Below the pieces are notes generated by a model that saw only the letters and a list, made by a program, of their open reading frames with translations, did not search any database and was not told where the DNA came from. DNA of 46,421 bases from Candidatus Omnitrophota bacterium (lineage in GTDB: Bacteria; Omnitrophota; Gorgyraeia; Duberdicusellales; Duberdicusellaceae): contig JAGGWS010000036.1 of the NCBI GenBank assembly GCA_021163425.1, positions 1 to 46,421 on the forward strand. The letters run 5' to 3'. The number at the start of each line of letters is the position of its first letter. Position 1 is the stretch's first letter. This document shows, piece by piece, positions 8,067 through 16,844 of the stretch. A program made the position numbers and the translations under genes.

Positions 8067-8864
8067 ATGGTGGGAATAATCGGTTGTGGAAATATGGGTA
8101 GAGCTTTACTGGGAGGTTTGCTCTCTAATTACAGAAAAGAAAGAGTATTAGTATACGATAAAGACAGGAGTAAGCTTTCTAAATTAAAAAAAGATTCTTT
8201 GTTAAGGAAGGCTAAGAATCTGGAGGAGGTAGTAAACAAATCTTCTACCATCATAATTGCTGTTAAACCTCAAGATATAAGAGAAGTTTTAGAAGGAATA
8301 AGGGGATTTTACCGCAATCAACTTATAATTTCTATAGCTGCGGGGATAACTACTTCTTTCATTGAGAAAGCTATCGGCAAAAAGACCAGAGTAATAAGGG
8401 TAATGCCTAATTTACCAGCTAAGGTAAAAAGAAGTGTAACCGGGCTCTCTAAAGGTAGATATGCGAGTTTAGCTGATTTAAAAAAAGCAAAAAGAATCTT
8501 TAAGAGTATAGGAAGTTGTCTAGTATTAAAAGAGAAGTATATAAATCCCCTTACTGCTATTTCTGGAAGTGGTCCTGGCTATATTTTCTATTTTCTCTAC
8601 TGCCTGGAAGATTCTGCACTAAGTTTAGGTTTTTCTAAAGAGGAAGCTCATTTTTTAGTTTTTAATACTTTTAAAGGTGCAGGAGAACTCATTTCTGAGA
8701 AAGATGATTTCTTAGAGTTGGTAGAAAAGGTGGCTTCTCGCCGAGGAACTACTGAAAAAGCTCTTTTGTATTTTAAAAAGAAGAATTTTAAAAGAATAGT
8801 TAAAGAAGCTATAGAAAAGGCTAATAAGAGAGCAGAAGAGTTGAGTAAACGCATCACGACTTAA
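8067..8864 (+). CDS. proC: Pyrroline-5-carboxylate reductase
   Basis: 265 residues, typical length. The N-terminal Rossmann motif is GIIGCGNMGRALLGG. IIIAVKPQDIREVL and RVMPNLPAKV follow in the NAD(P)-binding domain. The C-terminal dimerisation and substrate domain contains AISGSGPGYIFYFLYCLEDSALSLGF and VASRRGTTEKAL, equivalent to the family's TSPGGTT signature, with RR in place of PG. It catalyses the final step of proline synthesis with NAD(P)H. No strong Shine-Dalgarno precedes the ATG. It is the first gene after the tRNA, and mtnP follows after a 61-bp gap. Confidence 0.93.
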   Translation: MVGIIGCGNMGRALLGGLLSNYRKERVLVYDKDRSKLSKLKKDSLLRKAKNLEEVVNKSSTIIIAVKPQDIREVLEGIRGFYRNQLIISIAAGITTSFIEKAIGKKTRVIRVMPNLPAKVKRSVTGLSKGRYASLADLKKAKRIFKSIGSCLVLKEKYINPLTAISGSGPGYIFYFLYCLEDSALSLGFSKEEAHFLVFNTFKGAGELISEKDDFLELVEKVASRRGTTEKALLYFKKKNFKRIVKEAIEKANKRAEELSKRITT

Positions 8865-8925
8865 CCCCTTTCCTTGAAAGAGGATGGTACGGGGTAAATA
8901 GTTAAAGCTAAAAAAGGGAGGATTG

Positions 8926-9786
8926 ATGGGTAAGATAGGTATTATTGGAGGAAGCGGGCTCTACGATATGGAAGGCTTAGAAGATAGGAGGTGGGTAAAA
9001 GTTAATACTCCTTTCGGTAAGCCTTCAGATAAGTTTTTACTGGCTAAGTTAGAAGGTAGAGAAATAGTTTTTCTTCCCCGGCATAGTCGTGGCCATAAGA
9101 TTTTGCCTTCAGGGATAAATTACCGGGCTAATATCTATGGAATGAAGCTTTTGGGTGTAGAAAGGATTATTTCAGTCTCTGCTTGTGGCTCTTTAAAAGA
9201 AGAAATAAAGCCCTTAGATTTTGTTATCCCTACTCAATTTGTAGACAGGACAAATCAAGCCAGAAAATATACTTTTTTTGACCAGGGTATAGTCGTGCAT
9301 ATAAGTTTTTCTAAACCTGCCTGTCCAGAGCTGTCTCAACTCTTATATGATACAGTAAAAGGACAGGGTTTTAGAGTTCATTTTGAGGCTACTTACTTAA
9401 ATATGGAGGGACCTCAGTTTTCTACTTTAGCTGAGTCTAATCTTTACAGGAGTTGGGGTATAGATATAATTGGTATGACTAATATGGCTGAAGCAAGGTT
9501 AGCCCGGGAGGCTGAGATTTGTTATACTACCTTAGCTGCGGTTACTGATTACGATTGCTGGCATCCCTCTCATGATGAAGTTAATGCTGAGTTGGTAATA
9601 AAGAATTTATTAAAGAATGTAGAGAATGCTAAGAAAATTTTGCGAGCTTTTATTCCCAAGATTTCTTCAGAAAGAAAATGTCTTTGTAGAGACGCCTTAA
9701 AAAATTCTATAGTTACGCCTAAAAGGGTTATTCCCTACCGGATAAGAAAAAAACTTTCTCTTTTAATAAAAGACAGATTATCCTAA
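8926..9786 (+). CDS. mtnP: S-methyl-5'-thioadenosine phosphorylase
   Basis: 286 residues from the ATG at 8926, placed 4 nt after GGGAGG; a TTG three bases earlier is less likely. The GIIGGSGLYDM start, LPRHSRGHKILPSGINYRANI phosphate/ribose region, NMEGPQFSTLAES and GMTNMAEARLAREAEICYTTLAAVTDYDCW are characteristic. The TDYDCW segment indicates the methylthioadenosine subgroup rather than purine nucleoside phosphorylase. It cleaves MTA to adenine and methylthioribose-1-phosphate. No other methionine-salvage gene is nearby. ileS begins 5 bp after its stop, so the two are probably co-transcribed. Confidence 0.9.
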   Translation: MGKIGIIGGSGLYDMEGLEDRRWVKVNTPFGKPSDKFLLAKLEGREIVFLPRHSRGHKILPSGINYRANIYGMKLLGVERIISVSACGSLKEEIKPLDFVIPTQFVDRTNQARKYTFFDQGIVVHISFSKPACPELSQLLYDTVKGQGFRVHFEATYLNMEGPQFSTLAESNLYRSWGIDIIGMTNMAEARLAREAEICYTTLAAVTDYDCWHPSHDEVNAELVIKNLLKNVENAKKILRAFIPKISSERKCLCRDALKNSIVTPKRVIPYRIRKKLSLLIKDRLS

Positions 9787-9791
9787 AAGAT

Positions 9792-12518
9792 ATGGATTAT
9801 TCTAAAACTTTAAATCTTCCTAAAACTTCTTTTCCAATGAAGGCGAATCTGCGTTCTTTAGAGCCTGAGATTTTGGACTTCTGGCAGAATAAAGAAATTT
9901 ACCAGAAGATAAATTCTCCTGAGAGGGGTCCTAAGTATATTCTCCATGATGGACCTCCTTATGCTAATGGCAAGATTCATATAGGTCATGCTTTAAATAA
10001 GATTCTTAAGGATATTGTTATAAAATATAAGGCTTTGCGCGGTTATAGTACTCCTTTTATACCTGGTTGGGATTGTCATGGTTTACCTGTAGAGATAAAG
10101 CTTCTGGAAGAATTGAAGGAGAAGAAAGATAAAGTTAATCAGATAGAGTTTAGAAAGAAAGCTAAAGACTTTGCTCTAAAATATGTAGATATTCAGAGGA
10201 AAGATTTTATAAGATTGGGTGTCTTTGCTGATTGGGAGAATCCTTATCTTACTTTAGACCCAGAATACGAAGCAAAAGTCCTCCAGCTTTTAGCCGACTT
10301 AGTAAAAGGTGGTTATCTCTACAGGGGCCTTAAGCCGGTTAATTGGTGTTTAGAATGTGCTACCGCCTTAGCTGAAGCAGAAGTAGAGTATAAAGATAAG
10401 GTTTCTGATTCTATTTATGTGAAGTTTAAATTAAGAGATGATCTCCTTGAAGGAGAAGATGTTTACATTGTAGTCTGGACTACTACTCCCTGGACACTTA
10501 TTTCTAATACTGCTTTAGCTTTACATCCAGATTTAGATTATCTTTTAGTTAAGAGTCCTCAGGGAAACTTTATCTTTTTAGAGAGTTTAGCTGATAATTT
10601 AAAAACTAAAATTTTTAAAGGGGGTTTTCAGGTAATAAGAAGGATTAAAGGAAAAGAATTAGAGAAAAAACGAGCTCTTCATCCTTTCTTAGAAAGAGAT
10701 TCTTTAATAATCTTAGCAGATTTCGTTTCTTCGGAAGAAGGTTCTGGCTGTGTCCACATAGCTCCCGGACACGGAGAAGAAGATTTTCAAGTAGGAAAAC
10801 TCTACAATCTTCCTGTTATTATGCCTGTAGATGAAAGAGGATATTTTCAGGATTGCGGAGATTATTCTGGTTTAAGGGTTACAGAAATTAATTCTATCTT
10901 AATTGAAAAGATGAGAGAATTAGGCACGCTTCTTTTAGCTGAAAAGATAACTCATTCTTATCCCCACTGTTGGCGTTGTAAAAGTCCTTTGATTTTTAGA
11001 GCAACTGAACAGTGGTTTTTAAGTCTTGAGGCTAAAAATCTAAGAGAGAGAGTTCTTAAGGTGATAGAAGAAGTAAACTGGGTTCCTCCTCAAGGAAAAG
11101 AAAGAATTTCTTCGATGGTTTCCTTGAGGCCTGACTGGTGTCTTTCTCGACAGAGATTATGGGGAGTGCCTGTTCCTGCTTTAAGGTGTAAAGATTGTGG
11201 AAGGGTGATTCTTGAGGAAGCAATAATTAGAAAGTTTTCTAAGATTGTAGAAGAAAGAGGGAGTGATGCCTGGTTTGAGGTAGAGGTAGAAGAGATTACT
11301 GACCCCACCTTTAATTGTAAGTGTGGTTCGAGGAATTTTGAAAAAGAGAAAGATATTTTAGATGTCTGGTTTGAGTCAGGAGCAAGTTTTTATGCAGTGG
11401 TAAAAGAATCTAAGTTATTAAATTTTCCTTCAGACCTTTATTTAGAAGGTTCAGACCAGCATCGGGGCTGGTTTCAGGTTTCCTTAATTCCTTCAGTAGC
11501 TTTAGAAGATAAGGCTCCTTTTAGAAGAGTGCTTACTCATGGGTTTGTGGTGGATTTAGAAGCCAGAAAGATGTCTAAGTCTTTAGGAAATATTATTTCT
11601 CCTCAACAAATCATAGAAAAGTATGGAGCAGAAATATTAAGGATGTGGACGGTTTTCAGTGATTATACCCGGGATGTAAGTTTATCTGAGGAGATACTCT
11701 CTCAAATAGTAGAAGCTTATCGCAAGATTAGAAATACTTTGAGGTTTATATTGGCTAATCTCTATGATTTTAATTTTAGAGAAGATTTACTCAGCTACTC
11801 AAAACTTTTAGAGGTAGATAGACTTTTTCTTTCTCTAACCGCTAATCTTCTTTCTGACGTAGAAGCTTTTTACGATAGTTTCCTTTTTTATAAAGTCTAT
11901 CAGAAGATTTATGAATTTTGTAATATCACTCTCAGCTCTTTTTATCTTGACATTTTGAAAGATAGACTATATACTTTTCAGCCTGCTTCTTTAGAGAGAC
12001 GTTCAGCGCAGACTAGCCTTTATTACATCTTTAATTTCTTGGTTAAGGCAATAGCCCCTATTTTGAGTTTTACCTCTGAGGAAGCTTATGCTTATTTTCA
12101 GGAGCAAAATAAAAAAGAATCAGTCTTTCTTTCTATCTGGCCTGATTATCAGGAGTTTAAGGAACCGGAGTTAGAATCAAATTTTGAGAAGATATTCAAA
12201 TTAAGAGAAGAAATTCTTAAGGCTTTAGAAGAAAAGAGAGGTAAAGGCTTAATTGGTAGTTCTTTGGAAGCAGAAGTTAAGATAATTACAACTTCCGAAA
12301 ATTTTGATTTTTTGAAGGAAAGAGAAGACCTTTTACGGGAATTTTTTATAGTCTCTAAGGTAGAAGTAGAAAAAGGAGAATCTTTTTCTCTAAAAGTAGA
12401 GAGAGCTAAAGGAAAAAAGTGTTTACGCTGCTGGAATTGGCGAGAAGATGTAGGTAAAGATAAGAACTTTGAGGAAGTTTGTTTAAGGTGTGCGTCTGTT
12501 TTAAGAACGCAAAGATAA
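9792..12518 (+). CDS. ileS: Isoleucyl-tRNA synthetase
   Basis: 908 residues, class I synthetase. HIGH motif H63-I-G-H66 follows the IleRS-specific DGPPYANGK. The CP1 editing domain contains VWTTTPWTL and the GCVHIAPGHGEEDF segment. KMSKSLGN lies near residue 593. The C-terminal zinc finger (CLRCWNWREDVG...CLRC) is of the bacterial type. It charges tRNA-Ile and edits valine. Gene order ileS-traR-lspA-rluD is a widespread conserved block in bacteria. No strong Shine-Dalgarno is visible, consistent with coupling to mtnP. Confidence 0.97.
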   Translation: MDYSKTLNLPKTSFPMKANLRSLEPEILDFWQNKEIYQKINSPERGPKYILHDGPPYANGKIHIGHALNKILKDIVIKYKALRGYSTPFIPGWDCHGLPVEIKLLEELKEKKDKVNQIEFRKKAKDFALKYVDIQRKDFIRLGVFADWENPYLTLDPEYEAKVLQLLADLVKGGYLYRGLKPVNWCLECATALAEAEVEYKDKVSDSIYVKFKLRDDLLEGEDVYIVVWTTTPWTLISNTALALHPDLDYLLVKSPQGNFIFLESLADNLKTKIFKGGFQVIRRIKGKELEKKRALHPFLERDSLIILADFVSSEEGSGCVHIAPGHGEEDFQVGKLYNLPVIMPVDERGYFQDCGDYSGLRVTEINSILIEKMRELGTLLLAEKITHSYPHCWRCKSPLIFRATEQWFLSLEAKNLRERVLKVIEEVNWVPPQGKERISSMVSLRPDWCLSRQRLWGVPVPALRCKDCGRVILEEAIIRKFSKIVEERGSDAWFEVEVEEITDPTFNCKCGSRNFEKEKDILDVWFESGASFYAVVKESKLLNFPSDLYLEGSDQHRGWFQVSLIPSVALEDKAPFRRVLTHGFVVDLEARKMSKSLGNIISPQQIIEKYGAEILRMWTVFSDYTRDVSLSEEILSQIVEAYRKIRNTLRFILANLYDFNFREDLLSYSKLLEVDRLFLSLTANLLSDVEAFYDSFLFYKVYQKIYEFCNITLSSFYLDILKDRLYTFQPASLERRSAQTSLYYIFNFLVKAIAPILSFTSEEAYAYFQEQNKKESVFLSIWPDYQEFKEPELESNFEKIFKLREEILKALEEKRGKGLIGSSLEAEVKIITTSENFDFLKEREDLLREFFIVSKVEVEKGESFSLKVERAKGKKCLRCWNWREDVGKDKNFEEVCLRCASVLRTQR

Positions 12519-12538
12519 GATAATTTTAAGGAGGAAGT

Positions 12539-12928
12539 ATGAGAAATAAGCTCTTAAAGAAAGAACTGAAAATTTATAAAGAGAAACTTCTTAAATTAAG
12601 AGATGAGGTCTCCGAAGAGATTAAGAACCTCTCTGAAGATGTGTTAATGAAGACCCAGGCCGAAGCTTCAGGAGATATATCTTCACATTCTTTTCACTTA
12701 GCTGATGCAGCTTCAGGGAATTTCGAGAGAGATTTTTCCTTAGGGCTTGCTTCTAATGAGACTCAGATTCTAAGAGAAATAGATTTAGCCTTAAGAAAAA
12801 TAGAAGATGGTAGCTATGGGATTTGTGAAAGTTGTGGTAAGCCTATTCCTAAGAGAAGATTGGATGTTCTTCCCTATGTAAGATTTTGTACTAAATGTCA
12901 GGAAAATATTGAAAAGCAGAGTTCTTAA
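12539..12928 (+). CDS. DksA/TraR-type zinc-finger regulator
   Basis: 129 residues. An N-terminal coiled-coil-forming helix (KELKIYKEKLLKLRDEVSEEIKNL) is followed by the C-terminal four-cysteine zinc finger CESCGKP...RFCTKCQ. Family members bind the RNA polymerase secondary channel. In this genomic position (between ileS and lspA) the homologues are usually annotated TraR/DksA family. The coiled-coil tip shows DAASGNFERD rather than the DxxDxA motif of E. coli DksA, so ppGpp synergy cannot be assumed. A strong AAGGAGG precedes the ATG. The stop lies inside lspA (20-bp overlap). Confidence 0.85.
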   Translation: MRNKLLKKELKIYKEKLLKLRDEVSEEIKNLSEDVLMKTQAEASGDISSHSFHLADAASGNFERDFSLGLASNETQILREIDLALRKIEDGSYGICESCGKPIPKRRLDVLPYVRFCTKCQENIEKQSS

Positions 12929-13385
12929 TCTTTTCTTAACTCTCTTCTTTTCCTTACTATTTTTTTCTGCAGATTTTTTTCTTAAAAAATACATTCAGGC
13001 TAATTTTCTTCTCAATAAACCTTATCCTTTAGTTGGAAACGTAGTGGTTTTAAGGCTGGTTTACAACCAGGGGGCAGCTTTTGGTATTTTGCAGGGTAAA
13101 ACTTTTTTTCTCATTTTTACAGGGATTATTTTTTTAATATTCTTTTTAGCCTGGATAACTCGAGCAGAGCTTTCCTGGAAAGAGTTAGGGTTTTTAGGAA
13201 TGATTTTAGGAGGAGCCTTATCTAACCTTTATGACCGGATATTTTTAGGAGCGGTAGTTGATTATATAGATTTAAGATTTTGGCCAATTTTTAATCTTTC
13301 CGATACTTTCATAACTTTAGGCTGTTTATTTCTTTTAATTGGCTATTTTAAACAGATTAAATGCAAAAAAAGAGTTTTAGAGTAG
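12909..13385 (+). CDS. lspA: Lipoprotein signal peptidase (signal peptidase II)
   Basis: 158 residues with a probable TTG start; no better start lies before the first membrane segment. Four hydrophobic segments are visible, at about 7-24, 66-83, 95-112 and 130-148. The conserved NQGAAFGIL is present. The catalytic aspartates are Asp118 in GAVVDYIDL and Asp132 in FNLSDTF. GGALSNLYDR is the usual GGxxGNxxDR with Ser in place of Gly. It removes signal peptides from diacylglyceryl-prolipoproteins in the inner membrane. A likely substrate is the lipoprotein at 15706. It overlaps both neighbours, indicating translational coupling. Confidence 0.92.
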   Translation: MKSRVLNLFLTLFFSLLFFSADFFLKKYIQANFLLNKPYPLVGNVVVLRLVYNQGAAFGILQGKTFFLIFTGIIFLIFFLAWITRAELSWKELGFLGMILGGALSNLYDRIFLGAVVDYIDLRFWPIFNLSDTFITLGCLFLLIGYFKQIKCKKRVLE

Positions 13386-14245
13386 AAGAGGAAAATTCTG
13401 GTCTGCGTTTAGATAAATATCTCTCTCAAAAACTTAAAATTTTTTCCCGCAGCTCCTTCAAATACTTAATAAGAGAAGGGAAAGTAAAGGTAAACAGTTT
13501 ACCTCAAAAGCCTTCTTACCTTCTTAAAGAGGGAGATTTAGTGGAAGTAGTTTTAGAAGAAAGGGAATTTAAAGATATTTCTTTAATAAGGTTAGATATC
13601 CCCATAATCTATCACGATGAAGATGTAATTGTAATAAATAAACCTTCAGGAGTAATAGTTCATCCGGTAAAGAGAGGACAACCTTCAGTAGTAGGAGATT
13701 TACTTTCTCGGCAGATTAAATTAGCTAATATTTCTTCTCAACGACCAGGAGTGGTCCATCGTTTAGATAAAGCTACTTCAGGGTTAATGGTTTTAGCCAA
13801 AAATAATCTATCTTTTTTTGATTTAGTCTCTCAGTTTAGAGAAAGAAAGATAGTCAAAGAGTATTTTGCTCTGGTAGAAGGTATATTTCTTGAGAAAGAA
13901 GGGGAAATAGACCTTCCTTTAAAAAGGACAAAATATAAACCCCGGATGAAAGTAGGTTTTATAGAAGCTAAAAAATCTTTAACTTTTTATAAAGTTTTAA
14001 AAGAAAAGAAAGACTTCAGTTTACTTCTCCTTAAACCCCATACTGGCAGAATGCACCAGTTGAGAGTTCATCTCTCTTTTTTGGGACATCCTATAATTGG
14101 AGACGAAAAATATGGAGGAAGAAAGGAAGAGCTTCTTTTTCTTTATTCCTGCAGATTAGGGTTTTATCATCCTCAAAATAAAGAGTTTAAAGAATTTACT
14201 TTACCCCTTCCTTTAGAATTTAAAGAATATTTAGAAAAAGAATAG
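13361..14245 (+). CDS. rluD: RluD-type 23S rRNA pseudouridine synthase
   Basis: 294 residues. The N-terminal S4 RNA-binding domain (about 8-70; LRLDKYLSQKL, KYLIREGKVKVN) is followed by the RluA-family catalytic domain. Motif I is HRLDKATSGLMVLAK with the catalytic Asp. PHTGRMHQLRVHLSFLGHPIIGDEKYG is the second conserved motif. By family the target is helix 69 uridines of 23S rRNA (1911/1915/1917), but RluC-like specificity cannot be excluded. It overlaps lspA by 25 bp. It is the last gene of the ileS operon; aroA has its own promoter. Confidence 0.88.
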   Translation: MQKKSFRVEEENSGLRLDKYLSQKLKIFSRSSFKYLIREGKVKVNSLPQKPSYLLKEGDLVEVVLEEREFKDISLIRLDIPIIYHDEDVIVINKPSGVIVHPVKRGQPSVVGDLLSRQIKLANISSQRPGVVHRLDKATSGLMVLAKNNLSFFDLVSQFRERKIVKEYFALVEGIFLEKEGEIDLPLKRTKYKPRMKVGFIEAKKSLTFYKVLKEKKDFSLLLLKPHTGRMHQLRVHLSFLGHPIIGDEKYGGRKEELLFLYSCRLGFYHPQNKEFKEFTLPLPLEFKEYLEKE

Positions 14246-14324
14246 TTTCAGGGTTAAGTACAAAATTTGCAGGGAAATTTTAATTTTATTAGGAGATAGT
14301 AGGCATAAAAGGAGGTAGAAAGGC

Positions 14325-14352
14325 TTGAATAATAATTTTTCTACTGTATAAT
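14325..14352 (+). promoter_or_regulatory. aroA promoter, probably leaderless
   Basis: TTGAAT (14325-14330), 16-nt spacer, perfect TATAAT (14347-14352). The aroA ATG begins 10 nt after the box with no Shine-Dalgarno in between (TATTTTGAA). The AGGAGG at 14310 lies upstream of the promoter and cannot serve aroA. Confidence 0.7.
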
Positions 14353-14361
14353 TATTTTGAA

Positions 14362-15681
14362 ATGTTTAAAATAAGACCTTTAAAGAAGATAAGAGCTTCC
14401 CTGGAAATTGGAGGAGATAAATCTATTTCTCACCGGGCTATAATCTTATCCTCAATTTCTCAGGGAAAGACTGAGATAAGGAATTTCCTTCATTCTGAAG
14501 ATACTCTCACTACTCTCCAGGCTTTCCAGAATTTAGGTGTAAATATAAAATACAATAAATTTCAGAAAAAAGTTTCTGTAGAAAGTAAAGGTAAATACTT
14601 AAATTCAGAAAATATAACCTTACAGATGAAAAATTCTGGCACAACCATAAGGCTTATCTCAGGAGTGCTTTCAGCTCAAAAGTTCTCTTCTACTTTACAG
14701 GCTTATTCTTCTTTAAAGAGAAGACCTATGCTGAGAATTACTCAGCCTTTACGCCAGATGGGAGCAGATATAAAAGGAAGAAAAAAAGAGATTGAGGAAT
14801 ATCCTCCTTTAAAGATAAACCCGGTAGATTTTCTTAAAGGAATAGAGTATAGACTGTCTATGCCCAGTGCTCAGGTAAAATCTTGTCTGCTTTTAGCTGG
14901 TTTATTTGCTCAAGGAAAGACTTCTATTGTTGAACCTTACCGATCTCGTGACCATACTGAAAGAATGCTCAAAATTTTTGGAGCTAAGATAAGGGCCAAT
15001 AGAAGGTTAATTTTTATAGAAGATTCCCAACTTCAAGGACCTTCAGAAATATTTATACCTTCAGATTTTTCTTCAGCTTCTTTTTTTATCGCCTTAGCTA
15101 CTCTTACTAAAGGAGCAAGGCTTTTGCTTAAGAAGGTATCTATAAATCCTACCCGTTTAGGTTTTTTAAAGGTATTGAGAAGAATGGGGGCAAAGATTAG
15201 ATTTATAAATATAAATAAGAATTATTTTGAACCTTATGCTGATATCTTAGTAGAATATTGCCAGCTTAGAGGAACCAAGATTAAAGAAAGAGAAGTTCCT
15301 CTGATGATAGATGAGCTTCCTCTTTTATTCGTCTTAGCCTGTCTGGCTAAAGGTAAAACTCAAATTTTAGGTTTAAAAGAGTTGAAAGTGAAAGAAACTG
15401 ATCGAATTAAATCTATGGAATACAATTTAAAGAAAATGGGAGCAAAATTCTCAGTTAAAGAATATCTTAATCCTCAGAAAGAAAAAGATTGGAGGGTAGA
15501 AATAGAGGGTCCTGCAAAATTTAAAGATTCCTCTATTAAGAGCTTTTCTGATCACCGCACCGCGATGAGTTTAATAATAGGAAGACTTTCTTTAGGTAGA
15601 GAAGCAGTTATTGACGATATAACTTGTATTGATAAATCCTTTCCTGAATTCTTGACTACTTTGAGAAGACTTGACAAGTAA
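14362..15681 (+). CDS. aroA: 3-phosphoshikimate 1-carboxyvinyltransferase (EPSP synthase)
   Basis: 439 residues. Signatures in order: GGDKSISHRAIIL (shikimate-3-phosphate binding, Lys22), MKNSGTTIRLISGVL (the PEP/glyphosate loop, usually N-x-G-T/A-x-x-R), SLKRRPMLRITQPL, MPSAQVKSCLLLAGL, RSRDHTERML, PSDFSSASFFIALAT, DELPLLFVLACLA, KVKETDRI and FSDHRTAMS. It catalyses the sixth shikimate step. The A-to-T variant in NSGTT lies in the loop that separates class I from class II enzymes. No other aro gene is in the window. A lipoprotein gene follows after 24 bp. Confidence 0.95.
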   Translation: MFKIRPLKKIRASLEIGGDKSISHRAIILSSISQGKTEIRNFLHSEDTLTTLQAFQNLGVNIKYNKFQKKVSVESKGKYLNSENITLQMKNSGTTIRLISGVLSAQKFSSTLQAYSSLKRRPMLRITQPLRQMGADIKGRKKEIEEYPPLKINPVDFLKGIEYRLSMPSAQVKSCLLLAGLFAQGKTSIVEPYRSRDHTERMLKIFGAKIRANRRLIFIEDSQLQGPSEIFIPSDFSSASFFIALATLTKGARLLLKKVSINPTRLGFLKVLRRMGAKIRFININKNYFEPYADILVEYCQLRGTKIKEREVPLMIDELPLLFVLACLAKGKTQILGLKELKVKETDRIKSMEYNLKKMGAKFSVKEYLNPQKEKDWRVEIEGPAKFKDSSIKSFSDHRTAMSLIIGRLSLGREAVIDDITCIDKSFPEFLTTLRRLDK

Positions 15682-15705
15682 AAATTTAGTTGGTAAGGTG
15701 TATTT

Positions 15706-16128
15706 ATGAGAATTTTCTTTGTTATCCTATCCTTGTTATTTTTAGGAGGATGTCTGAGTTTAAATTTCAGTCAGCTTCAGTTAAGAGAGTTAGAGTCCCA
15801 GAGCTTTAAATACGAGGATATCCCCCTGCCTAAAGGATTTAGATTTCTTATAAAAGATTCTATTGTTACTGAGACAGGTAAAACGAGAGCAGGCACTCTT
15901 GTTTTTAAAGGTAAAGCCCTTCCTTCAGAAATTACTAATTTTTATAAGACCAATATGCCTCATTATGGCTGGAGATTGCTAAATACGATTGAAGGAAAAC
16001 AAAGTCTTATGAATTTTAAAAAGAAAGATGAAATTTGCACCATAAGATTTGAGTGGAAAGGAACAGGGGGTATTCTCACAGTCTCTTTTTCTCCTTATTT
16101 TGAATCAGATCTCCCCGAAGAAAAATAA
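15706..16128 (+). CDS. Small lipoprotein of unknown function
   Basis: 140 residues. A short signal sequence ends in the lipobox LGGC, with Cys16 as the lipidated residue and Leu17 after it. The rest is one compact domain, with IPLPKGFRFLIKDS and a segment FYKTNMPHYGWRLLNTIEG that resembles small lipoproteins in which a helix (NFYKTNMPHYGW) precedes beta strands. I do not recognise a named family with certainty. The residue after Cys is Leu, which would favour outer-membrane sorting under E. coli rules (inference only). It lies between aroA and a beta-barrel protein gene, and is probably co-expressed with both. Confidence 0.75.
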   Translation: MRIFFVILSLLFLGGCLSLNFSQLQLRELESQSFKYEDIPLPKGFRFLIKDSIVTETGKTRAGTLVFKGKALPSEITNFYKTNMPHYGWRLLNTIEGKQSLMNFKKKDEICTIRFEWKGTGGILTVSFSPYFESDLPEEK

Positions 16129-16151
16129 ACTCATTTTAACTAGGAGGAGAG

Positions 16152-16844
16152 GTGCTGAGAAGGATATTAATAAGTTTTATCTTTTTTATCGGCTTATCTT
16201 CTTTTACTTTTTCAGCACCTTGTTATGGGACTAAGATGCCTAAGAAAGGAGAGTGGTTTTGGGGGTTAGAAGTAAATAGTGTAATTAAGAGGAATTTAGA
16301 AGGGAGAGCAGGAAAATTTAGGAGCTCTCAGGTTTTTTTAACTGGCAGTTTTGGAGTATTAGATTGGCTCTGTTTTGATGGGAAATTAGGGTACGGTTTT
16401 GTGAAGTATCACCCTTTAGATTTTGAAGAGATTGATTATAAAGAAAGTTTTGCTGGAGCTTATGGGTTCAGGATAAAAATATATGATAGTCCTTTTAATG
16501 ATTTTAAAGCTGTGTTTGGGTTTCAGCATATAAGCGTGCATCCTCATCATAAAATAATAAGTGGTATAAAGAGAAGGGTGATTTTTGACGATTGGCAATT
16601 ATCTTTTATTGTTTCTTACAGTAAGCTGGATAAGTTCACTCCTTATTTGGGGATTAAAGTTTCGCGGGGCGACCTTATCGAATGGCATAATGGTGAAAGA
16701 AATAGGATGAAGTCTGAAGATAGTCAAATCTTGGGAGTAGGAGGAGGTTTTGATTTTTATTTCAGTCAACGTTGTTGGCTGAATATAGAGGCAAGGTTTC
16801 TGGACGAGAAAGCAGGTTCAGTAAGGTTAACCTATGCTTTTTGA
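16152..16844 (+). CDS. Predicted outer-membrane beta-barrel protein
   Basis: 230 residues from GTG 16152, chosen because AGGAGG lies at 16142-16147. A signal peptide (LISFIFFIGLSSFTFSAPC) is followed by alternating amphipathic strands rich in Gly and aromatic residues (FWGLEVNSVI, LCFDGKLGYGFVKY, GAYGFRIKIY, ILGVGGGFDFYF). The C-terminal strand ends VRLTYAF with a terminal Phe, the usual BAM-recognition signature. About 8-10 strands fit the length, so a small OmpA/OmpW-like barrel is likely. No specific family was recognised. Its presence supports a diderm envelope. Its stop overlaps the ATG of the FAD oxidase. Confidence 0.7.
   Translation: MLRRILISFIFFIGLSSFTFSAPCYGTKMPKKGEWFWGLEVNSVIKRNLEGRAGKFRSSQVFLTGSFGVLDWLCFDGKLGYGFVKYHPLDFEEIDYKESFAGAYGFRIKIYDSPFNDFKAVFGFQHISVHPHHKIISGIKRRVIFDDWQLSFIVSYSKLDKFTPYLGIKVSRGDLIEWHNGERNRMKSEDSQILGVGGGFDFYFSQRCWLNIEARFLDEKAGSVRLTYAF

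Noticed and set aside
8861-8897. Inverted repeat TTAACCCC...GGGGTAA after proC as a terminator or riboswitch
   Set aside because: The outer arms are imperfect, there is no U-tract, and the inner 5-bp CTTTC/GAAAG hairpin is short. It matches no riboswitch I know, so it was left unannotated.
16049-16234. 61-codon plus-strand ORF across the lipoprotein-barrel junction
   Set aside because: It is out of frame with two well-supported signal-peptide proteins and covers the Shine-Dalgarno of the second.
16772-16843. 24-codon N-terminal extension of the FAD oxidase inside the barrel gene
   Set aside because: It would overlap the barrel gene by 73 bp out of frame; ATG 16844 overlaps the stop in the usual TGATG manner.
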